Origin: CAZHDI01 sp964531285
Lineage (GTDB): Bacteria > Pseudomonadota > Alphaproteobacteria > JAJFIK01
DNA: 19,690 nucleotides
NCBI GenBank assembly: GCA_964531285.1
Contig: CAZHDI010000056.1
Coordinates: 1-19,690 of the forward strand
Direction: 5' to 3'
Made by a program: the position numbers and the translations under genes. The notes under the pieces are model-generated. The model did not search any database, was not told the DNA's origin, and saw nothing but the letters and a program-made list of their open reading frames with translations. The first letter of the stretch is position 1; each line of letters opens with the position of its first letter. Of the stretch, positions 1 through 7,279 are shown piece after piece.

Positions 1-112
1 TTCAAAGGTGGAAAATTCCAGTTCGCAATGGCCCGGATATCGGGGGAAAGGTCACATGGCGGCCACCGGGCAACTATCGGTGATCCGCGGTATTTTCGAA
101 CTGCGCCAGGCG

Positions 113-1474
113 TCAGGCGGTAATCATCGCCCGCAGCGCTGCGACCTTCTCGTCCAGAAGCGCGCGGTCGCCACGGGTCTCTACGTTCAAGCGCAGGACC
201 GGTTCGGTGTTTGACTTACGCAGGTTCAGCCGCCAATCGGCAAATGTCATCGACACGCCGTCGAGCCGGTCGATATCGAGTGCGTCGCCGCGTAGGGCCG
301 TCTCTACTCGGTCCATCGCTGCCTGAGCGTCCGCCAGCGTGAAGTTGATCTCGCCAGAGGATGGGTAGTTGGCCCGCATCTCGGCGACAAGCTCGGCCAG
401 GCTCTTGCCGGTGGCGCCCATATGTTCGGCCACCAGCAGCCAGGGGATCATGCCGCTGTCGCAATACATGAAATTGCGGAAATAGTGGTGCGCCGACATC
501 TCGCCGCCATAAATCCCATCCACCTCGCGCATCCTGGCCTTAATGAGGGCGTGTCCGGTGCGCGACACCACGGCTTCACCTCCGCCTTGGGCGACCACGT
601 CGAGCGTGTTCCACATCACGCGGGGATCGTGGACGATCCGCGCGCCGGGCTCCTTTGGCAGGAAAGCGGCAGCCAAGAGGCCGACGATGTATTCCCCGTC
701 GATGAAGGTGCCCGCAGCGTCGAAGAGAAAGCAGCGGTCGAAATCGCCGTCCCAAGCCACACCGAAATCGGCGCCGTGGACGCGCACCGCCTCGGCGGTC
801 TGGGGTCGGTTCTCCGGCAGGAGCGGGTTCGGGATGCCCACGGGGAAGCTGCCGTCCGGCACATGGTGGACCTTCACGAAATCAAGTGGCGCGCCTTGGG
901 CTTTCAGCCCGGCCTCGATCACGTCAAAGGCGGGACCGGCGACGCCATGACCGGCATTGACGAGAATGGTCATGGGCCGAAAGGTGCCGATGTCGACAAA
1001 GGACAGCACACGCTCGGCATAAGCGCTGCGCGGGTCTTCGGTGCGCAGCGTGCCGCGGGGGGCCGCAATCCAGTCTTCGCGTTCGGCCGCGGCCTTAACA
1101 TCCAGCAGGCCGTTGTCGCCCGAGATCGGCTGCGAGCCTTCGCGCACCATTTTGATGCCGTTGTAGTCGATAGGATTGTGCGAGGCGGTGACCATGAGCC
1201 CGCCGCCGGCCGCGAAATGGGTTGTGGCGAAATAGACCTCCTCGGTTCCGCACAGCCCGATATCGAGCACGTCAGAGCCGCCGTCGCAGAGCCCGTCGTT
1301 CAGCGCCGCCTGCAACTCGGCGGAGCTTTCGCGGACGTCGCGACCGGTCACGGTGACACGCGGCGTTATCACCTGGGCGAAGGCCCGGCCGATCCGGTAA
1401 GCGATCGTGGGGTCGAGATTGACGCCCAACTGGCCGCGAACATCGTAACTTTTAAAGCAGGTCAACTCGGACAT
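113..1474 (-). CDS. manB: Phosphomannomutase/phosphoglucomutase
   Basis: This 453-residue protein is a full-length alpha-D-phosphohexomutase. It interconverts hexose 6-phosphate and hexose 1-phosphate in the cytoplasm, feeding GDP-mannose or UDP-glucose synthesis. Seen in sequence: the phosphoserine loop TASHNP with Ser98, the metal-binding DGDFDR at 242-247, the sugar-binding GEMSAHH at 324-330, and the C-terminal phosphate-binding RKSNTEP at 419-425. These are the four landmark loops in the expected order, so the enzyme should be active. The GEMSAHHYF form of the sugar loop is typical of the ManB/CpsG/AlgC branch rather than of phosphoglucosamine mutase. Whether mannose or glucose is preferred cannot be read from the sequence. 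It diverges from the epimerase gene at 1752 across 277 bases. No good Shine-Dalgarno sequence precedes the ATG, but the N-terminus (ELTCFKSYDVRG) matches the family start. Confidence 0.93.
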   Translation of the reverse strand: MSELTCFKSYDVRGQLGVNLDPTIAYRIGRAFAQVITPRVTVTGRDVRESSAELQAALNDGLCDGGSDVLDIGLCGTEEVYFATTHFAAGGGLMVTASHNPIDYNGIKMVREGSQPISGDNGLLDVKAAAEREDWIAAPRGTLRTEDPRSAYAERVLSFVDIGTFRPMTILVNAGHGVAGPAFDVIEAGLKAQGAPLDFVKVHHVPDGSFPVGIPNPLLPENRPQTAEAVRVHGADFGVAWDGDFDRCFLFDAAGTFIDGEYIVGLLAAAFLPKEPGARIVHDPRVMWNTLDVVAQGGGEAVVSRTGHALIKARMREVDGIYGGEMSAHHYFRNFMYCDSGMIPWLLVAEHMGATGKSLAELVAEMRANYPSSGEINFTLADAQAAMDRVETALRGDALDIDRLDGVSMTFADWRLNLRKSNTEPVLRLNVETRGDRALLDEKVAALRAMITA

Positions 1475-1751
1475 GGCAGCACTCTTTTTCTCTGCGTCTG
1501 GCCGCCGAAGGGCGGGGCGGTTCTGCGCCGTTTCTTACCTCAGAGAGTGCAGCGCCGGCAGAGATCGCACCCGTGGCGGCGGATTTGACGCGGATGTCGA
1601 TCGTCACGGGAAGGCGCGTTATGTCGCCCAGGCCTAAGCGCGGCGACAAGAAGACCCCGTGATCCGCAGCGCCGTTGACCAGTTCGGGACCCCACGCTAA
1701 GGCGCCTGGAGCACGTGTCCTTTATGGGACCTTTCGGAAAGACCATGGACG
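1475..1751. promoter_or_regulatory. Divergent intergenic region, mutase / epimerase
   Basis: These 277 bases separate two divergent genes and should hold both promoters. On the plus strand, TTGACC (1675-1680) lies 17 bases before TAAGGC (1698-1703), a weak sigma-70-like pair. GGAAAG (1736-1741) is an acceptable ribosome binding site for the epimerase ATG at 1752. In the mutase leader, CCGCC and GGCGG (1502-1515) flank a four-base loop and could form a hairpin. A 7-bp inverted repeat, GCACTCT/AGAGTGC, lies at 1479-1485 and 1544-1550. No coding region is convincing here. Confidence 0.35.
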
Positions 1752-2765
1752 ATGCCGCGCGCCCTTATCACCGGTTCGGCCGGGTTCATCGGCTTCCACC
1801 TTGCCCGGCATCTCCTGGAAGAAGGCTGGGAGGTTCGGGGCTATGACGCTCTTACCGATTATTACGATGTCGCGCTGAAAGAGGCGCGCCACGCGGCGCT
1901 GGCACAACATCGGGGGTTTTCGGCTGAAATCGGGCGCTTGGAAGATGGCGCCCGGCTGTCCGACTTTGCTGCGGCCGCCCCGCCCGACGTGATCGTGCAT
2001 CTGGCGGCGCAGGCGGGGGTCCGCTACTCGATCGAAGCGCCGCGCACCTATCTCGACGCCAATGTGACAGGCAGCTTTAACGTGATGGAGACCGCACTGG
2101 CGCACCGGGTCCGCCACCTGCTGATGGCGTCCACCTCCTCGGTCTACGGCGCCAACACGTCCATGCCTTATGCCGAGACCGACAAGGCCGACACCCAGAT
2201 GTCGTTTTACGCCGCCACCAAGAAAGCAACGGAGGCGATGTCCCACGCCTGGGCCCATATTCACGACATCCCCACCACGCTCTTTCGGTTTTTCACGGTT
2301 TATGGGCCCTGGGGCCGGCCGGACATGGCACTCTTCAAGTTTACCCGTGCGATCCTCGAGGGCCGGCCCATCGACGTCTATAACCACGGCGAGATGTACC
2401 GCGACTTCACCTATGTGGACGATCTAGTGCGGGGCATCGCGCTTTTGATCTCCGTGGCGCCGGAACGTCCCCCTACCCCAGGCGCTATCGCCGCCGGCGA
2501 CAGTCTAAGCCCGATCGCTCCCTGGCGGGTGGTCAATATAGGCAACTCCGAAAAGGTCCGACTGCTGGATTTCATCGCGGCGATCGAGGCAGCCACGGGC
2601 CGCAAGGCGATCCGCAACGACTTGCCGATACAGCCCGGCGATGTGCCCGCGACATGGGCGGATGCCGGGCTCTTGCGGCGGCTCACGGGCTACGCGCCGG
2701 CGACCGGTATCGATGACGGTGTGACACGCTTCGTGGCGTGGTATCGCGACTTCTACGGTGTCTGA
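1752..2765 (+). CDS. NAD-dependent epimerase, UDP-glucuronate 4-epimerase-like
   Basis: This 337-residue protein is an extended short-chain dehydrogenase/reductase. Seen in sequence: the Rossmann motif GSAGFIG at 8-14, the catalytic serines in STSSVYG around 128-133, and the YxxxK pair Tyr153/Lys157 in SFYAATKK. The segment FRFFTVYGPWGRPDMA is the signature of bacterial and plant UDP-glucuronate 4-epimerases (GAE/CapI group), followed by RDFTYVDD. The expected reaction is UDP-glucuronate to UDP-galacturonate in the cytoplasm, with bound NAD. Its substrate would come from the UDP-glucose 6-dehydrogenase encoded at 5707-7008, which supports the assignment. Related enzymes making UDP-iduronate or UDP-galactose cannot be excluded. 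ATG 1752 is chosen because the Rossmann motif then starts at residue 8 and GGAAAG precedes it; ATG 1745 is in another frame. Confidence 0.9.
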   Translation: MPRALITGSAGFIGFHLARHLLEEGWEVRGYDALTDYYDVALKEARHAALAQHRGFSAEIGRLEDGARLSDFAAAAPPDVIVHLAAQAGVRYSIEAPRTYLDANVTGSFNVMETALAHRVRHLLMASTSSVYGANTSMPYAETDKADTQMSFYAATKKATEAMSHAWAHIHDIPTTLFRFFTVYGPWGRPDMALFKFTRAILEGRPIDVYNHGEMYRDFTYVDDLVRGIALLISVAPERPPTPGAIAAGDSLSPIAPWRVVNIGNSEKVRLLDFIAAIEAATGRKAIRNDLPIQPGDVPATWADAGLLRRLTGYAPATGIDDGVTRFVAWYRDFYGV

Positions 2766-2937
2766 CCTCCAGTGGCGAAGCATCCGCCCGAGACGCGCGC
2801 GCCATGCAAAAACGGTGGCCGCGCCTAGGGTCCACTAGCCGGATCTCAGATCGTTTCGGCCTCTCTTTTTCGTCGGTGCAGACGGGCCGTCGAAGCGCCG
2901 GAACGTCTTCCCGGTATCCTGGAACAGAGTAGTTAAT

Positions 2938-2945
2938 TTAACCAT
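2938..2945 (+). promoter_or_regulatory. Possible CtrA half-site TTAACCAT
   Basis: TTAACCAT matches the short form of the binding site described for the alphaproteobacterial cell-cycle regulator CtrA. It lies 150 bases before the protease start codon, upstream of the candidate promoter. An eight-base match in AT-rich DNA can arise by chance, and the full TTAA-N7-TTAA form is not present, so this is a weak call. Confidence 0.25.
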
Positions 2946-2953
2946 TTATCGTT

Positions 2954-2981
2954 TTGCCGGCATGCTTTGGTAAACTATAAG
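2954..2981 (+). promoter_or_regulatory. Candidate promoter of the metalloprotease gene
   Basis: TTGCCG (2954-2959) and TATAAG (2976-2981) are separated by 16 bases and resemble sigma-70 -35 and -10 boxes (4/6 and 5/6 matches). The -10 box lies in the centre of the 21-bp palindrome. Transcription would start about 110 bases before the start codon. This is a pattern match only; TTGACC at 3032-3037 is an alternative -35 but lacks a well-spaced -10. Confidence 0.35.
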
Positions 2982-2988
2982 TTTACCA
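2968..2988. promoter_or_regulatory. 21-bp perfect palindrome, probable operator
   Basis: The arms TGGTAAACT (2968-2976) and AGTTTACCA (2980-2988) are exact reverse complements around a three-base centre, ATA. A nine-base perfect dyad with a short spacer is typical of a site for a dimeric regulator. It covers the candidate -10 box, which would suit a repressor. There is no run of T after it, so it is not a terminator. The regulator is not encoded in this window. Confidence 0.55.
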
Positions 2989-3095
2989 CAAGCTCTTGAT
3001 TCCCTAAGATTTCCGGTTTTGGACACATTTCTTGACCGGTCGATTTTAACGTATACGTCCCTCGGCGCCGCTGCGGGCGATCGGGTGACTACGGC

Positions 3096-5648
3096 ATGTG
3101 TGAACTCTGTCTGTCGCGGGCTGCGGTCCTGCGCGAAATCGACGACGCCCTTCAAGTGGCAGCGTCATCCTCCACATCGATCGGGACTGCAACCGGTGCG
3201 CCGGCAACCGCCGCAATGATCGAAATGGCGGTCCAGTCCCTGATCACTGGGTATGCCTGGGCCGGATCAACGGTGACCTACGGCTTTCCCAGCGAAAGCC
3301 ACTACGGCACCGGCTATCCGTCGAGCTACGGCGAAGAAGATGGATATCTTCCGCTCTCTTGGGCCGGCAAGGCCATGCTGCGTGAGGCGGTGTCGGTCTG
3401 GGACGGCATGATTGCACCGCGCCTGGTTGAGACGACGTCGCCGCAGATCGCCATGGCGGGGTCGGCGACACCATCCACCGCCTGGGCATATCTGCCGGGC
3501 AGTGGCGTGGGTGGCGATGTCTGGATTGGCGTGGCGCACAGCTGGAATGCCCTGTTTTCTGCGCCCGCCTCGCAGCCCTATCTCGGCAGTTATGAGTTCT
3601 ACGTCGCGCTGCACGAGCTGGGGCACGCCCTGGGGCTCAAGCACCCGCATACGCCCGGCTTTGGCAACACCGTGACCATCGATGATGCCGTCGACGGGAT
3701 CGAGAACTCGGTGATGTCCTATCGGTCCTATCTGGGCGGACCCGTCGGTGCGCTGACGCCGAAGGCCGGGCACTTCCCGCAATCGCTGATGCCGTTCGAT
3801 ATCGCGGCAATCCAGAAAATGTGCGGCGCAGACTACACCACGCAATCAGGCAACACCGTCTACAGCGTCAGCACAGCGACCGGCGAGATGGCGATCAATG
3901 GGGTTTCTACGGGGCAGACGATGGCCAATGTGGTGTTTCGCACCCTTTGGGATGGGGGTGGCACAGACCTCATCGACTTGTCGCGCCACTGGACCCCGAT
4001 CAACGTCGACCTGAACCCCGGTGGCAAGATTGTGCTCGACAGCGAGGGGACCTTCCAGCGCGCGCATCTTTTCGTCTCGGGCGTTCAGCCGCAGTACGCG
4101 ACCGGCAACATCTATATGTCGCTGCTCCATGCAGGTGACACACGCAGCCTGATCGAGAATGTTCAGACCGGTGCGGGCGACGATGTCATCCGAGGCAACG
4201 CGGCAGACAACCTTATTGCGCCCGGTGCAGGCACCAACACCGTCGATGGCGGGGTCGGCGTCGATGTGGTGAGCCTGTCCGCAGCGGCCAGCACAGTTAT
4301 GGCAAGCGTTGCGGACGGCGCCTTGCGCCTCAGCTATCAAAACGGGTCGGTGACGTTGACCGGCGTGGAACAGGTGTACACCATCGATGGGGTCTTTGAC
4401 ACCGCCACCGTGCTGGCGGCGCTTGGCCCTGGCCCGGTGGCGCTTTCTCAGATCGGTGCGCCGCCCTCGGGGCGTTTGGCAGGCCGTGTGCAGTTTGACA
4501 GCGACGGGGATGGCCAGGTCGCAGCGGGTGATGCCGGACTTGGCGGGTGGACGGTGTTCCTCGATACCGACGGCGACCGGGTGCGCGACCCTGGTGAGGC
4601 TCACACGGTCACCGCCGCCGATGGCAGCTTTGCCTTCGACGGGCTTGCCGCTGGCAGTTACGTAGTGACTCTGCAGCCGGACGGGCCGGCGCCAGCCCCA
4701 GCAACCGAAACGGTGCTGAGCCACACGGTCCCGGTCACCGCCGCGGCCCCGGTCGTGGACGACATCGTCTTTCTTGTGGCGCCGGCGGCCCCGACCCCTG
4801 GGACCGGCGCGGCGCCCGAAATCTTTGCCCAGACCGGGACGCTGTCTTTGACAAACGGGGGGTGGAAGGCGGTTACCCTGTCCCACAGTTTCGACGATCC
4901 CGTCGTCTTTGCCTTTGTGTCCACGGCCAATGGCCCTGACATCGTCACCGCCCGGATCCGCCACATCAGCGACGATAGCTTTCAGGTGCGCCTGCAAGAG
5001 AGCACCAATCTCGACGGGTTCCATAACACCGAAACCGTGTCCTACGCGGTCATGGAGGCGGGTCGGTGGGTGCTTGCCGATGGGCGCCTCATCGAGGTCG
5101 GGGCGCTCAAGACCGGTGTGCTCAGCTGGGACGGCCACGCGTCCGTTGGCTTTGGCGCAGGCTTTGACAGCGCGCCGGTGGTGATGTCCTCGGTGCAGAC
5201 GTTCGCAGGCAGCGATTTCGTCACCACGCGACAGTTCGATATATCCCGAAGCGGGATGAAGCTCGCGCTGGAGGAAGAAGAGGCACTAAACCGCGGCGCC
5301 CATGCCGTAGAGACCGTGGGATGGCTTGCCATTGAGGAAGGCCGCTCGACCCAGGACGGCCTCACCATCGAGGCCGCGGGTCTGCGCGCAGGCAGCAGCC
5401 CAACGCTTTATGATGCGTCGGTGGGCACCGGTGAGATGGCTGTCTTTGCGGCGCTGTCGAGCTTTGGTGGCAGCGACCCGGCGACCGTGCGCAGTGCTGT
5501 CAACGATGCCGGCGACGTGGCGGTTTACGTGCAAGAGGACACAAGCGCGGACAACGAGGTTGCCCATGTCACCGAGGATGTGGATCTGATCCTTTTCTCG
5601 GCGACGGGGCTCTTGCAGGCAACACTGGCCGATGCGCTCTTGCTCTGA
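3096..5648 (+). CDS. Secreted serralysin-like M10 zinc metalloprotease, multidomain
   Basis: This 850-residue protein carries the metzincin zinc site HELGHALGLKH (173-183) and the Met-turn SVMSY (Met207), so it is a probable active M10 protease. Four degenerate RTX nonapeptides run in exact nine-residue register at 359-394 (GAGDDVIRG, NAADNLIAP, GAGTNTVDG, GVGVDVVSL). An SdrD-B-like domain follows at about 460-540, with Asp-rich FDSDGDG and LDTDGD segments that look calcium-binding. The C-terminus holds three related units beginning near 601, 692 and 779. There is no Sec or Tat signal, and the tail is aliphatic (ADALLL), which fits type I secretion by an unlinked transporter. Substrate is unknown. 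ATG 3096 (MCELC start) has GGGTGA seven bases upstream. It is longer than a typical serralysin (about 480 residues). Adhesion or matrix roles are possible for the added domains. Confidence 0.88.
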   Translation: MCELCLSRAAVLREIDDALQVAASSSTSIGTATGAPATAAMIEMAVQSLITGYAWAGSTVTYGFPSESHYGTGYPSSYGEEDGYLPLSWAGKAMLREAVSVWDGMIAPRLVETTSPQIAMAGSATPSTAWAYLPGSGVGGDVWIGVAHSWNALFSAPASQPYLGSYEFYVALHELGHALGLKHPHTPGFGNTVTIDDAVDGIENSVMSYRSYLGGPVGALTPKAGHFPQSLMPFDIAAIQKMCGADYTTQSGNTVYSVSTATGEMAINGVSTGQTMANVVFRTLWDGGGTDLIDLSRHWTPINVDLNPGGKIVLDSEGTFQRAHLFVSGVQPQYATGNIYMSLLHAGDTRSLIENVQTGAGDDVIRGNAADNLIAPGAGTNTVDGGVGVDVVSLSAAASTVMASVADGALRLSYQNGSVTLTGVEQVYTIDGVFDTATVLAALGPGPVALSQIGAPPSGRLAGRVQFDSDGDGQVAAGDAGLGGWTVFLDTDGDRVRDPGEAHTVTAADGSFAFDGLAAGSYVVTLQPDGPAPAPATETVLSHTVPVTAAAPVVDDIVFLVAPAAPTPGTGAAPEIFAQTGTLSLTNGGWKAVTLSHSFDDPVVFAFVSTANGPDIVTARIRHISDDSFQVRLQESTNLDGFHNTETVSYAVMEAGRWVLADGRLIEVGALKTGVLSWDGHASVGFGAGFDSAPVVMSSVQTFAGSDFVTTRQFDISRSGMKLALEEEEALNRGAHAVETVGWLAIEEGRSTQDGLTIEAAGLRAGSSPTLYDASVGTGEMAVFAALSSFGGSDPATVRSAVNDAGDVAVYVQEDTSADNEVAHVTEDVDLILFSATGLLQATLADALLL

Positions 5649-5690
5649 GGCCGGCCGCCGGGATCGGCCGCGTTTCGCGGGGCCTCTTGT
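5647..5690 (+). terminator. Possible terminator between convergent genes
   Basis: GAGGCC (5647-5652, overlapping the protease stop codon) can pair with GGCCTC (5681-5686), enclosing CCGCG-TTT-CGCGG (5668-5680). TTGTT follows. The stem is interrupted and the T run is short, so this is a weak candidate. The 58-base gap to the convergent dehydrogenase gene leaves little other room for termination. Confidence 0.3.
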
Positions 5691-5706
5691 TGGTCTGCGC
5701 CGGCGC

Positions 5707-7008
5707 TCAGCGGCCGATGGATCCATAGGCGAAACCCGCCGCCTGCGCGGCGCTGGCGGTGTAGACGTTGCGCAGATCGACGAGGATACGCGCGGCCATC
5801 AACTCGCCGATCCGGTCCAGGTCTAGGCCGCGGAACTCGTTCCATTCGGTCAGGATCACCAGGGCCTCGGCGCCCTTGGCCGCACGGTAGGGGTCAGCCT
5901 CCCAGATCACGCCAGGCAGCAGCCGTTCACCTTCCTTGCGACCTTGCGGATCGACCACGCGCACCTGGGCCCCTTTGCCGATCAGCGCCGGCACGACCGT
6001 GAGCGCCGGGCTGTCGCGCATGTCGTCGGTATTGGGCTTGAAGGTCACGCCAAGCACCGCGATCGTCTTGCCGTTCACCTCGTCCCCGCAGGCGGCGAGG
6101 ATCCGGTCGACCATCTGGCGTTTGCGGGCATCGTTGATGCCGATCACCGTCTCTACGATGCGTTGTGGGGCGGCGTGCTCTTGCCCGATCCGAGCAAGGG
6201 CGCTTGTGTCCTTGGGAAAGCACGACCCGCCATAACCGGGACCCGCATGGAGGAATTTCGCGCCGATCCGGCGGTCCATCCCCATGCCCTTGGCCACCGA
6301 TTGGACATCGGCGCCGACCTTTTCGCACAGATCTGCAATTTCGTTGATGAAGGTGATCTTGGTCGCGAGAAATGCGTTGGAGGCATATTTGATCATCTCC
6401 GCGGACTCGATCTCGGTGAAGACCACCGGGGCCTCGCGCAGCGACAGGGGGCGATAGATCCCATCCATCACCGCCCGGGCGCGGTCGGTCTCCACCCCAA
6501 CGACCACCCGGTCGGGGCGCATGAAATCCTCGATCGCGGCGCCCTCGCGCAGGAATTCGGGGTTCGACGCGATATCGAGCGCGAGGTCGGGGCGCACGCG
6601 AGCGAGGATTCGCCCGACCTCGCGGTTGGTGCCTACGGGAACCGTGGATTTGGTGACGATGACCGCCGGTGCGGTCAGTGCAGCGGCCACCTCTTCGGCG
6701 GCGGCATAGACGTAGCGCAGGTCGGCATGCCCGTCGCCGCGGCGCGTCGGCGTGCCCACGGCGATAAAGACCGCATCGGCCCCGGTGAGCGCCTCGCTGA
6801 GATCGGTGGTGAAGCCAAGCCGTCCGGCCTCGACATTGCGCCGCATGAGGTCCTCAAGACCCGGCTCGTAGATGGGCACCTCGCCGGCCTTCAGGCGCGC
6901 GATCTTTTCGGAGACCTTGTCGACGCAGACCACGTCATGGCCGAAATCGGCGAAGCAAACACCGGAGACGAGGCCCACATAGCCCGTTCCGATCATGGCC
7001 AGTTTCAT
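5707..7008 (-). CDS. ugd: UDP-glucose 6-dehydrogenase
   Basis: This 433-residue protein oxidises UDP-glucose twice to UDP-glucuronate with NAD in the cytoplasm. Seen in sequence: the N-terminal dinucleotide fold GTGYVGLVSG (7-16), YEPGLEDL (48-55), STVPVGT (121-127), the MIKYASNAF helix with Lys207 and Asn211, the catalytic cysteine in GGSCFPKD (Cys263, Asp267), and the C-terminal VLGVTFKPNTDDMRDSP. Length and all key residues match active enzymes of the UDP-glucose/GDP-mannose dehydrogenase family. The start is set at 7008 because MKLAMIGTGYVG is the family N-terminus and GAGGT lies seven bases upstream; an open frame extends 56 codons further but its sequence is not family-like. The product would feed the epimerase at 1752-2765. 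GDP-mannose dehydrogenase is the alternative but less likely. Confidence 0.95.
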   Translation of the reverse strand: MKLAMIGTGYVGLVSGVCFADFGHDVVCVDKVSEKIARLKAGEVPIYEPGLEDLMRRNVEAGRLGFTTDLSEALTGADAVFIAVGTPTRRGDGHADLRYVYAAAEEVAAALTAPAVIVTKSTVPVGTNREVGRILARVRPDLALDIASNPEFLREGAAIEDFMRPDRVVVGVETDRARAVMDGIYRPLSLREAPVVFTEIESAEMIKYASNAFLATKITFINEIADLCEKVGADVQSVAKGMGMDRRIGAKFLHAGPGYGGSCFPKDTSALARIGQEHAAPQRIVETVIGINDARKRQMVDRILAACGDEVNGKTIAVLGVTFKPNTDDMRDSPALTVVPALIGKGAQVRVVDPQGRKEGERLLPGVIWEADPYRAAKGAEALVILTEWNEFRGLDLDRIGELMAARILVDLRNVYTASAAQAAGFAYGSIGR

Positions 7009-7279
7009 TGGATTGACCTCGAGATTGGGGCGCCGCGCCGGGGGCGTCCGACATGTTTGCGCTATCTGTCTCAGGTGCCGCGCCGATTGCAAGGCCCTGC
7101 GGCTGCCCCCCCCCAAGAGGGCTGCCCTTCGTGCCACGCAAGGGCACCGCAGTGACACTCTGCGCGCAAGAGGCAATTGCTATACGGTCCCCGCGCCGCC
7201 ATAGTCCCGTAGGTAATTAGTGGACGCGGCTCCCGGTGCGCAGACGGCCCGGGGCGCAAAGACGAGGAAGCGCAGCGTC
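7009..7279. promoter_or_regulatory. Divergent intergenic region with a C9 tract
   Basis: These 271 bases lie between the divergent dehydrogenase and arylsulfotransferase-like genes and must contain start signals for both, including the likely promoter of the five-gene plus-strand run. A run of nine C (7106-7114) is bracketed by two direct copies of GGCTGCCC (7101-7108 and 7120-7127). TATACG (7181-7186) is a possible plus-strand -10 box without a good -35. AGGAAG (7265-7270) is the ribosome binding site for ATG 7280. No gene is visible. Confidence 0.4.

Larger units (their letters stand above)
2766..3095. other. 330-base intergenic region, AT-rich in its right half
   Basis: No gene is supported here. 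The left part (2766-2920) is GC-rich like its surroundings. From about 2928 to 3060 the sequence becomes clearly AT-rich and carries several symmetric elements. These are GTTAA/TTAAC (2932-2942) overlapping TTAACCAT (2938-2945), a 21-bp palindrome (2968-2988), and the 10-bp palindrome ACGTATACGT (3049-3058). The metalloprotease ATG at 3096 is preceded by GGGTGA (3084-3089). The layout looks like a regulated promoter for the protease gene. I see no convincing terminator for the epimerase gene. Confidence 0.6.

Noticed and set aside
1..112. Possible small gene or terminator downstream of the mutase
   Set aside because: The only open frame runs into the antisense of the mutase, and no stem followed by a T run is visible on the minus strand.
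422..1588. Plus-strand open frame of 388 codons opposite the mutase gene
   Set aside because: The mutase on the minus strand has all catalytic loops; this frame has none recognisable.
3846..5138. Minus-strand open frame of 430 codons opposite the metalloprotease gene
   Set aside because: No family motifs and a shadow-like composition; the plus strand encodes clear domains over the same bases.
5944..7155. Plus-strand open frame of 403 codons opposite the dehydrogenase gene
   Set aside because: Antisense shadow of a clearly functional gene; its protein shows no recognisable domain.
7009..7176. 56-codon upstream extension of the UDP-glucose dehydrogenase frame
   Set aside because: The extension is Arg-rich and non-homologous in style, while MKLAMIGTGYVG with GAGGT upstream is a clear start.
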